Shown in pieces: positions 1 through 6,287 of a DNA stretch of 49,223 nt. Numbering within the stretch: position 1 is the stretch's first letter; the number at the start of each line of letters is the position of its first letter. Below the pieces are notes generated by a model that was not told where the DNA came from, searched no databases, and saw nothing but the letters and a program-made list of their open reading frames with translations. This stretch comes from Sphingomonadales bacterium (GTDB lineage Bacteria; Pseudomonadota; Alphaproteobacteria; Sphingomonadales; Sphingomonadaceae): assembly GCA_021298455.1 (NCBI GenBank), contig JAJTFR010000003.1:1-49223 (forward strand), read 5' to 3'. The position numbers and the translations under genes were made by a program.

Positions 1-82
1 AATCATCCGCGACACGGCGGCGCGCGGATCCAGCATCACCGGATCGCTGATGAAATTGTAGCACCAGCGCACCGATACTCAA

Positions 83-976
83 ATGCCCATGGCGGTCGAT
101 CCGCTGGTCGAGGAAAATATTGCATTTTTGCGCACCGTTGTGGGCTCCAACGTGGTGCTGTCAGCCGAACTGAAAGCAGGACAGACCCAATCGGTGATCA
201 GTCAGGTGCGGTTTATCAACTGCTTGACCAACCTTTTGATCAATTCACGCGATGCCATGCCCGATGGCGGCGAAATCGTGATCCGCACCGATATAAAGAC
301 GCTGGCGCTGGATAGACGGGATAATGAAACCGGCACCCTGGCCGAATATATCGTCGTCGAGGTTGCCGACAATGGCAGGGGCATGACCGAGGCGGTGCTG
401 TCGCGCGCCTTTGAACCGCTTTTTTCCACCAAATCCAATGGCTCCGGCTTTGGCCTTGCCTCTGTGCTTGAATTTGCACGCGAAATGGGCGGCGATGCGC
501 GGCTCGAATCCGCCCCCGGCAAGGGCGCGAAGGTTTCTCTATATCTGCCCACGGTGGATCAGAATGTCGAACCCGTCACCGCGGACGGCAATGGCACGGA
601 AAAATTGGCAAATAGCGATAGCCGGGGCCGCGTCCTGCTGGTCGAAGATGAGCCCTATGCCCTTGAAGCACTGGTCGAAATGCTGGAAGCCGAAGGCTAT
701 AGCGTCACCGCTTGCGAAACCGGCGAAGCGGCCCTGCGGGCAAATGAGAAAGCGGAATTCGACGTATTGGTGACCGACATCATCATGCCGGGCCAGCGCG
801 GCACCGAACTGGCACGCCTTGCCTGTGCGCAGCAACCCAATCTGAAAATCATCCTGATGAGCGGTTATGTGCCCGATGTTTCGGATATCAGTGCCGGCTG
901 GATGTTCATTCGCAAACCGATGGATTCTGGGCAATTGCTGTCGATGATCGAGGCTGCGGTTGGCAAGGGCGGCTGA
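83..976 (+). CDS. Hybrid sensor histidine kinase, C-terminal part (ATPase plus receiver), 5' part broken or outside the window
   Basis: The protein carries a HATPase_c domain: N-box around residues 50-63 (NLLINSRDAMPDGG), G1 DNGRGM at 96-101 and a G2 GSGFGLA stretch near 120. A receiver domain follows from about residue 182, with VLLVEDE, phospho-acceptor Asp232 (VTDIIMPG) and the conserved Lys in FIRKP near 277. The same frame is open to the left edge and encodes a DHp-like stretch (ARGSSITGSLMK) that aligns without a length change to FixL/PAS-type hybrid kinases, but an in-frame TAG lies at 59-61. What is seen is therefore either a kinase with a nonsense codon in its dimerisation domain or a separately translated ATPase-receiver protein starting at ATG 83. 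The input signal cannot be told. Family assignment is secure; intactness is not. Confidence 0.75.
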   Translation: MPMAVDPLVEENIAFLRTVVGSNVVLSAELKAGQTQSVISQVRFINCLTNLLINSRDAMPDGGEIVIRTDIKTLALDRRDNETGTLAEYIVVEVADNGRGMTEAVLSRAFEPLFSTKSNGSGFGLASVLEFAREMGGDARLESAPGKGAKVSLYLPTVDQNVEPVTADGNGTEKLANSDSRGRVLLVEDEPYALEALVEMLEAEGYSVTACETGEAALRANEKAEFDVLVTDIIMPGQRGTELARLACAQQPNLKIILMSGYVPDVSDISAGWMFIRKPMDSGQLLSMIEAAVGKGG

Positions 977-991
977 ACGCCCTAGAGCTGG

Positions 992-1483
992 TCACGCGCC
1001 GGCGATTAGCATCGTCGCGCCGGACAGGATTGCAGCAAAGATCAGACAAGTGCCCAGCGGAATGCGCTGGGTCTGCCAGGCGGTCTGCCGTGGCCGGAAC
1101 AATCGCTGCAGCACGGCATAGGCCAAGCCCGATAAAGCTGCGAACAGCAATATCGTTGGCAGCACCTGCCAGCCAAGCCAGGCACCGATCCCGCCCAGCA
1201 GAATTGGATCGCCGCCGCCAAGGCCTTCACGGCCGCGCAGATGTCGATAGGCAGCGGCGACGGCGGCAAGGCCAAGATAGCCGGCACCGGCGCCGATCAG
1301 CGCGTCACTTTTGGATATGCCAAAAGCAAGGTGACCGACGACCAGCCCGGCGAACAGAAAGATAATATTGGAAGCCAGCGGCAGGCGAAAATAGCGCGCG
1401 TCGCTCCAGGCCATGATCCCCATCAACACCAGTGCGCTGGCAATCAGCAGCATCTGGATTGTTACAGGGATCAGGCTTTCCAT
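992..1483 (-). CDS. gspO: Prepilin peptidase, A24 family, short form (T2SS GspO)
   Basis: Inner-membrane aspartyl protease that cleaves the leader of type II secretion pseudopilins. At 163 residues it is the short form: only the A24 peptidase domain is present, without the N-terminal cytoplasmic domain that carries the Cys motif and methyltransferase in PilD. The two catalytic aspartates are visible as Asp28 (WSDARYFRLP) and Asp92 in the GGGDPILL loop, with several hydrophobic helices around them. It is the last gene of the copper oxidase operon (multicopper oxidase A, oxidase B, SCO, unknown protein, gspO) and lies 5 bp after the preceding stop. No other prepilin peptidase gene is in the window, so it is the obvious processing enzyme for the five pseudopilins at 10.7-12.6 and 15.4-15.8 kb. 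This ties the oxidase operon to secretion. Confidence 0.85.
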   Translation of the reverse strand: MESLIPVTIQMLLIASALVLMGIMAWSDARYFRLPLASNIIFLFAGLVVGHLAFGISKSDALIGAGAGYLGLAAVAAAYRHLRGREGLGGGDPILLGGIGAWLGWQVLPTILLFAALSGLAYAVLQRLFRPRQTAWQTQRIPLGTCLIFAAILSGATMLIAGA

Positions 1484-1488
1484 CGCAG

Positions 1489-1998
1489 TTACCGGATAGC
1501 CGACTGCCCGAAACGCGCCACTCCCTTATTGTCGAACGATACCGTTAGCAGACGGCTCCCAACGCGCGTGCGCCAGGCCATGCCGGGCCTGTGCGGGGGC
1601 AGAACCTCCAGTTCGGCGTTGGGAAAATACCGTTTGCCTGCCGATAAAATCGCATCGATCGGGGCATAGCTGCGGCACACCAGCGCGCCTTTTGGCAACG
1701 CCGTCGTCGTGGCGACGCGCCGGACTAGCCGTGCTTCGAAATTTTCGGAATCGATTTCAAAGACCTTTAACTCCTTGCGCGTGGCAACGGCGACACGGGC
1801 AACGCCCGGCCGGGCAATGCGGTAAGAAACCAGCATGCTGCCGAACAGGCGTGTTTGTGCGACGGCAACTTGCGCGGCGGCAATATTGCGTTCTTCAGGC
1901 GCGACGATAAGCCGGCCTTCACGATCAAATGTCTGAGCCGATAGCGGCGACGCAATTAGCTGCGCCGCCACTATCGCCATAAAGGCTGTTGTCTTCAT
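1489..1998 (-). CDS. Exported protein of unknown function in the copper oxidase operon
   Basis: I do not recognise a family. The 169-residue product begins with a typical Sec signal peptide (Lys, a hydrophobic core, then SPLSAQ near residues 17-22), so the mature protein should be periplasmic or secreted. It has one Cys, no lipobox and no further membrane segment. The body is predicted mixed alpha/beta, with several RVAVA-type strands. Its start overlaps the end of the upstream SCO gene by 4 bp, and gspO follows 5 bp after its stop, so it is clearly co-translated with copper-related and secretion-related genes. A role as an accessory or assembly factor for the oxidase pair is inference from position only. 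Confidence 0.7.
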   Translation of the reverse strand: MKTTAFMAIVAAQLIASPLSAQTFDREGRLIVAPEERNIAAAQVAVAQTRLFGSMLVSYRIARPGVARVAVATRKELKVFEIDSENFEARLVRRVATTTALPKGALVCRSYAPIDAILSAGKRYFPNAELEVLPPHRPGMAWRTRVGSRLLTVSFDNKGVARFGQSAIR

Positions 1999-2684
1999 GA
2001 CTTTGCTTTTTTCAGCCTTCGTACGGTTTCAATCAGAATCTTCGGCGTAGAGGTGTGATAGCCATAGCCAGCCACCTTGGCGCGCGGATCAAGGATGTAG
2101 ATCAGCGAGCTATGGTTGATGCTGTGGCCGCGCTCACCATCACGCGGCGGCGTATGTTCACGGGCAACCCGAAAGGCAACTGTCGCAGCCGAGAGTTGGC
2201 CCCGCGTCCCGGTCAGGATTTGCATGTCCGAACCAAAGCTTTGCTGCAACGAACGCAGCGCCGCCTTGCGGTCAACCAGATGGACATGGCCATCATGGTC
2301 GGCGCTTTCATCTCCGCGACGACGGACATTGCCGACAGCAGGCGCTTCGATATCGACAAAGACAGCATTGGTATTGATGCCAACCTTGCTCAATTCCTTA
2401 GCAGCCGTCGCGATCACCGGGATCGCCATCGGGCAGCTGTCGGTGCAGCGGGCATAGCCGAAATAGAGCAATGTCCACTGCCCCTTAAAATCGGTATCAC
2501 CAACCGGCTTTCCAGCCAGGTTCGAGAAGTTGAACATCCCGCCCAGTTGGTCTGGATTGGGCGGCAGATGTCCATAATGTTTATCAACAGCGCGATCGTC
2601 AGCGGTTACCAGCTGTGCTGTTTCAAGTCCGCCGTCACCGGCAAGCGTGAAACCACGGGCGAGGAAGATTGTAGGGGTTGTCAT
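1995..2684 (-). CDS. SCO1/SenC family copper-binding protein (thioredoxin fold)
   Basis: The SCO signature is present: CTDSCP with the CxxxC copper ligands Cys80 and Cys84, preceded by the LLYFGYARC strand, and the third ligand His191 in INHSSLIY. SCO proteins deliver copper to, or reduce, copper sites in exported enzymes, classically CuA of cytochrome oxidase. Here the gene is translationally coupled (ATGA overlap) to multicopper oxidase-like protein B, so the oxidase is the likely client. Oddities are that no signal peptide or N-terminal anchor is visible, unlike the second SCO at 5184-5801, and that a His/Asp-rich insertion occurs around residues 125-135 (ESADHDGHVH). Without its own signal it may be cytoplasmic, or exported with a partner; an alternative upstream start would overlap gene B and add no signal. 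Confidence 0.85.
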   Translation of the reverse strand: MTTPTIFLARGFTLAGDGGLETAQLVTADDRAVDKHYGHLPPNPDQLGGMFNFSNLAGKPVGDTDFKGQWTLLYFGYARCTDSCPMAIPVIATAAKELSKVGINTNAVFVDIEAPAVGNVRRRGDESADHDGHVHLVDRKAALRSLQQSFGSDMQILTGTRGQLSAATVAFRVAREHTPPRDGERGHSINHSSLIYILDPRAKVAGYGYHTSTPKILIETVRRLKKAKS

Positions 2685-3712
2685 GTTACGATGATCCTTG
2701 TGTCAACGATGCCGCGGCCGCCATCCTGCACTTGGCCATTGACCCAATGGAGGAAACGGTGGCGAATGGGGAACGTGCCGCGCGCGGTCGGGCGGATGAT
2801 GATATCGCGGCGTTGCGCCGTCGACATGATGAAGGGCCGGTTTGCAGGCAGCGGCAACGGAGAACACCAGGGTTCAGTACCCAGGGCACAGCCGTCCATT
2901 GCGTGGCATACACCGGGCAGGCCAATAGTCGTTTCCAAAACCGAATAGCTGGCATTCAGCAGGCGGATCAGGATTGTCTGGCCCAGCTTTGCATTGATCA
3001 CAACGCGCGGATCGGTGGTGGTGCGGTTGTTGAACACACCATTGGCGAGGAAATATTTGGGCTCAAAACGATTGAGGCCCTCATCCTCACCGCACATTCC
3101 GGCATTATGATTAGCATTTTCGTGCCAGCGCGGGTCCATGTCATCGAGGCACAAGATGCGCTCGACATCATATTTGGGTCCGCCGCTGAACAATGTGCCG
3201 GGACCTTCTGGCGGATCGACAATCAGCATGCCGAACATGCCCATTTCGAAATGAAGCACGGTGTTGCGATGGCAATGGTAGAAGAATGTGCCAGCCCGCG
3301 AAGGCCGAAACTGATAAGTGTATCGCGATTTAACCTCAAACGAGACGTGGCCGACGCCATCATTCACCGTGGTCGGTTCGATGCCGTGATGGTGAAGCGT
3401 GTGCGCATTCTTTTTGGGATCGAGCGTGCTGTGCACGATCTGCCCCTGGCGGAAACGCATGGTCGGCGCAGGATGCATGGGTGCCCGCCCCGCCGCTGTA
3501 GGTGCCAAAGGATCAGAAAAGGTCCAGAGGCGTATTTTCTTGCCGTCTGGTGTCGGCAAATCATAGCTGACATCCATGTGGCGCTCGATGCTGACGTCGG
3601 GTTTAACCCGGTCAGGTGTCGGGAAATTTGATTCCTGATAAGGGTTGCAGCCAAAGATGTCGTAATTCATCTCGCCCTTGACGGCGGTTTTTGTCCAATC
3701 TGGCGTTTGCAT
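2681..3712 (-). CDS. Multicopper oxidase-like protein B (carries the type 1 copper site and half of the trinuclear site)
   Basis: A 343-residue cupredoxin-type protein. HTLHHHG at 104-110 fits HxxHxH (His104, His107, His109). FFYHCH at 143-148 followed by His154 and Met159 gives HCH-x5-H-x4-M. Together these supply a full type 1 site (His104, Cys147, His154, Met159) and four of the eight trinuclear-cluster histidines (107, 109, 146, 148). The C-terminal half looks like a further cupredoxin domain without canonical ligands. No signal peptide is visible. The start is firm: AGGAG lies 8 nt before ATG 3712. It follows oxidase A by 42 bp and overlaps the SCO gene by ATGA. The missing half of the trinuclear site is found in protein A, so a heteromeric enzyme is inferred. 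The substrate (phenols, Cu(I), Mn(II) or other) cannot be read from sequence. Confidence 0.85.
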   Translation of the reverse strand: MQTPDWTKTAVKGEMNYDIFGCNPYQESNFPTPDRVKPDVSIERHMDVSYDLPTPDGKKIRLWTFSDPLAPTAAGRAPMHPAPTMRFRQGQIVHSTLDPKKNAHTLHHHGIEPTTVNDGVGHVSFEVKSRYTYQFRPSRAGTFFYHCHRNTVLHFEMGMFGMLIVDPPEGPGTLFSGGPKYDVERILCLDDMDPRWHENANHNAGMCGEDEGLNRFEPKYFLANGVFNNRTTTDPRVVINAKLGQTILIRLLNASYSVLETTIGLPGVCHAMDGCALGTEPWCSPLPLPANRPFIMSTAQRRDIIIRPTARGTFPIRHRFLHWVNGQVQDGGRGIVDTRIIVT

Positions 3713-3754
3713 GGCAAAGCTCCTGAAATAATAAGATAAAGATCGTCGAACGGA

Positions 3755-4879
3755 TCAAAGCGGCCCGGTCATTTCCCAGTGGGTGACCATGCCTTGGGGA
3801 TAATTGCCCCCGCCGGCTGTCTGAGACATTTCGGTGTGGCAATGCATCACATAGCGCATCGGGAAGGGTTCTTCCTTTGGCGGCCAGACGACAGCATCCA
3901 TTGGCTTTTCAAACGGCAGCAGAACGTCGCGGCGCGTCATTGGCTCCATCGGCCAGGCGTCGAGTTCGTAACAGTTGGTGTTCAATATGATTGTACCATC
4001 TGCGCGCGTATCACACAATTTGAAGATATGGTTGCCATGGATGTGCGGGCTGTGTGTGCACAGGCCGGCGTTCATGTTGCGGATCAGTGTCGGCTGGCCT
4101 TCGCGGCCATGCGGCATGATGCGCCCGGAACCCTTCGACCAGTCAAGGGTGGAATCGATCTTGTGCGGTGCGGTATCATATCCGCTCAGCCCGTTGATCG
4201 TGAAGTAACGGGGCAGGAAGGTCGGCACGACGCTTGCGGGCGGGATGACCTCGCCTGCATCAAAACGTGCAGCGATCAGCGGATCAACCTGCGAGAACAG
4301 CCACAATTTGTCGCGCTCCACATCACGGGGCACCCATTTGTTACCCGGGAAGCGCTTGTGCACGCCAAGGGCATCAAACAAGGCCGCAACCTGCGGCGTG
4401 TGCGTTGAACGGCTGTAGGGCGTGGGCGAACCGCCGACAGTCGTCCCCAGTTTCGGATGAACAATGAACGCACCATAAAGGCCCAGGATGCGGTGCAACG
4501 GAGCGAGCATGGGGTCGATATACATATAGGTGCCGCCAACGGGCGCGGTGAACCGCACCGTTGCCTTGCCACCCGGGGGAATCGAAGCAACCGACGCTGT
4601 GGGAATGCCGGGGATGGCAAAACCGTGCGGACGGGTATCGAGGTTGGTGACATTGATCGTCACAATATCGCCCTCGGTGACCTCAAGGATCGGGCGACCT
4701 TCGGCGCTGCGATCAAAGAACATCATACTAAAGACGAACACGCCGTCGATCATCTCGGAATCAACAGCTTCGATCGTCAGATCAAAAACGCCGCCGGTTG
4801 TCTGCGCGGAAGCCATCGCAGGGAGGGCAGCAGCCCCCGCCGCAACGGTACTAACCTTCAAAAATTTGCGTCTATCCAT
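3755..4879 (-). CDS. Multicopper oxidase-like protein A, Tat-exported, trinuclear-half ligands only
   Basis: A 374-residue protein from ATG 4879, chosen because it places the twin-arginine motif RRKFLK at the N-terminus followed by a hydrophobic stretch ending ASAQ; a GTG at 4894 would add only five residues. Numbering here is from that GTG. The N-terminal cupredoxin domain has lost its copper motifs: RPHGF stands where HxHG is expected and YIDP where HxH is expected. The C-terminal domain keeps HSPHIH (281-286) and HCH (351-353), but the third type 1 ligand of HCHxxxH is Ser357. It therefore offers four trinuclear histidines (284, 286, 351, 353) and no complete type 1 site, the exact complement of protein B downstream. 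Tat export suits a protein folded with metal or with a partner. It is the first gene of the operon behind the CtrA-type box. Confidence 0.85.
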   Translation of the reverse strand: MDRRKFLKVSTVAAGAAALPAMASAQTTGGVFDLTIEAVDSEMIDGVFVFSMMFFDRSAEGRPILEVTEGDIVTINVTNLDTRPHGFAIPGIPTASVASIPPGGKATVRFTAPVGGTYMYIDPMLAPLHRILGLYGAFIVHPKLGTTVGGSPTPYSRSTHTPQVAALFDALGVHKRFPGNKWVPRDVERDKLWLFSQVDPLIAARFDAGEVIPPASVVPTFLPRYFTINGLSGYDTAPHKIDSTLDWSKGSGRIMPHGREGQPTLIRNMNAGLCTHSPHIHGNHIFKLCDTRADGTIILNTNCYELDAWPMEPMTRRDVLLPFEKPMDAVVWPPKEEPFPMRYVMHCHTEMSQTAGGGNYPQGMVTHWEMTGPL

Positions 4880-4959
4880 TTTTCTAACTCTCACTTGAAA
4901 GACATGTGCCGACTCAGCGTGTCGTCAATAGGAGCGAGATAGAGGCGAATGGATACAGG

Positions 4960-5101
4960 TTAAAAGATGATTAACCATTCAAAATACCCATTTTGGCAGA
5001 TTAATATTTCATATTTGAACTATATATTCCGCCAAAATAGTGAGTTCTTTGTATAAATTGGTCATTTTGTTAACCATATTTTATTATTCGTTAACCATAT
5101 T
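4960..5101. promoter_or_regulatory. AT-rich control region with a CtrA-type box and TTAACCAT repeats
   Basis: The 304-bp gap upstream of the oxidase operon (4880-5183) is far more AT-rich than its surroundings and holds no gene. TTAA-N7-TTAACC, the full CtrA recognition pattern of alphaproteobacteria, occurs at 4960-4976, about 80 bp before the oxidase A start. Two further TTAACCAT half-sites lie at 5070-5077 and 5091-5098, 21 bp apart and in the same orientation, inside a 12-bp direct repeat (GTTAACCATATT). An inverted pair ATTTTGGC (4990-4997) and GCCAAAAT (5031-5038) lies between them and may bind another factor. CtrA binding is inferred from motif identity only; no clear -35/-10 pair could be fixed. 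Confidence 0.5.
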
Positions 5102-5183
5102 ATTCTTTATTTTGTTCTTTATATGAAGAAATAGTACAAAACATCGATGAATATGATCGGTTTTACATATAATCAAAATGAAA

Positions 5184-5801
5184 CTATTTGACTAGTGACT
5201 CGAGCTTTTGCTGGAACTCGGCCTCGTCGGCATCAAAGCCAATTTCGCCTGCACGCTTGCCCTCGCGATCAACCAGAAACAGCGATGCGGTATGGTCGAT
5301 CGTATAATCCGTCTCGGAATAGCGGACGGTTTCATAGAACACGTCAAACTGCTTGGCCGCGCCGGCGATATCGGCAGCGCTGCCCGTCAAACCTGTGACG
5401 GGGATCGGAAACGAACCGAAATAGCTTTTCAGCGCTTCGGGCGTATCCCGTTCGGGATCGAGCGACACAAACAGGATCTGCAGGTCGTTAAACGGCGCGC
5501 CAATCCGTTCGCGCATGATCGACAGCTTTTGCATCGTCATCGGGCAGACATCGGGGCACTGGGTGAAACCGAAAAATACCGCAACCGGCTTGCCTTTCAG
5601 CGAGGCAAGATCGAACGGCTCGCCGTTTGCATCGGTCAGCTTGAGTTTGACGGGCGCGCCCAGCGTAGGATCAGCCGCAGATTTTTCCGCAATGGCCGCA
5701 TTTTTTTCATGCGCCGCATAATAAAGATAGGCGCCACCTGAAATTGCGGAGACGGCGAGGCCTGCAAGAATGAATTGGGTTGCGCGTTCAGTGATTCGCA
5801 T
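5184..5801 (-). CDS. SCO1/SenC family copper chaperone, membrane-anchored
   Basis: Start ATG 5801 is chosen because AGGGAG lies just upstream and because it puts a single N-terminal membrane helix (residues 9-28) at the front, the usual SCO layout; a longer frame to 5879 adds only an unlikely extension. The copper motif is QCPDVCP with Cys82 and Cys86, and the ligand His is in DYTIDHTASLFLVD near residue 167. This is a standard SCO protein for handing copper to an exported copper enzyme. It overlaps the PCu(A)C gene by 14 bp and ends the gspG-to-gspD transcription unit. A cytochrome oxidase client elsewhere in the genome is possible, but the oxidase pair downstream is the nearer candidate. 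Confidence 0.9.
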   Translation of the reverse strand: MRITERATQFILAGLAVSAISGGAYLYYAAHEKNAAIAEKSAADPTLGAPVKLKLTDANGEPFDLASLKGKPVAVFFGFTQCPDVCPMTMQKLSIMRERIGAPFNDLQILFVSLDPERDTPEALKSYFGSFPIPVTGLTGSAADIAGAAKQFDVFYETVRYSETDYTIDHTASLFLVDREGKRAGEIGFDADEAEFQQKLESLVK

Positions 5802-6276
5802 GGGTCGCTCCCTTTGATGCGGTTTTTGCGGATGCAGCGGTAACGGGCACCGCGACATCCAGAATGGCGCCGCCTGCAAAGCGCAAACGGACGGTGATCT
5901 TGTCGCCTGCCTTCAAAGGCTGCTTCAAACCCATGAGCATGAGATGGTGACCACGCGGCGCCAGTTTCAACTCGCCCCGGGCGGGCACGGCCAGCCGATC
6001 GACGCGGCGCATGCGCGCAATGCCGTCTTTCAGTTCGGTACTGTGTATCTGCACCTCGGCGGCGACGCTGGATGACGCACCGATCAATGTTTCGGACGTC
6101 TTGCCCAGATTGCGCAGCGAGATATAGGCCGCGGCCACTTTCTGACCTGGCCCAGCCGGGGTTGCCCATGCTGTGCCGGGCTGCACCGCTGTCGGGGCCT
6201 TGCCAACGGCGATCTGCGAGACAACGGCAAGGCCGCACAGCAGCATCGCCCCTGTCGGGGTGATATTCAAACTCAT
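5788..6276 (-). CDS. Periplasmic copper chaperone PCu(A)C
   Basis: The family motif HX10MX21HXM is present exactly: a His in VQIHSTEL, ten residues to the Met of IARMRR, then 21 residues to the HLM that ends PRGHHLM. The protein starts with a signal-like hydrophobic segment, so it is periplasmic. PCu(A)C binds Cu(I) and passes copper to SCO proteins or CuA sites. It begins 11 bp after the gspD stop and overlaps the SCO gene, so a copper relay is apparently co-transcribed with the T2SS. The C-terminus ends in a short Ala/Lys/His tail that could also bind metal. Confidence 0.92.
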   Translation of the reverse strand: MSLNITPTGAMLLCGLAVVSQIAVGKAPTAVQPGTAWATPAGPGQKVAAAYISLRNLGKTSETLIGASSSVAAEVQIHSTELKDGIARMRRVDRLAVPARGELKLAPRGHHLMLMGLKQPLKAGDKITVRLRFAGGAILDVAVPVTAASAKTASKGATHANH

Positions 6277-6287
6277 GATTTTACTCC

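Noticed and set aside
2678-3631. A 317-codon plus-strand frame
   Set aside because: Antisense to oxidase B, which has intact copper motifs; no family resemblance.
2681-4879. The two oxidase genes as one gene broken by a frameshift or stop
   Set aside because: Each has its own start with a plausible ribosome site, a 42-bp spacer separates them, and the ligand motifs are in an order (type 1 and first half in the downstream gene) that would not make one ordinary oxidase when joined.
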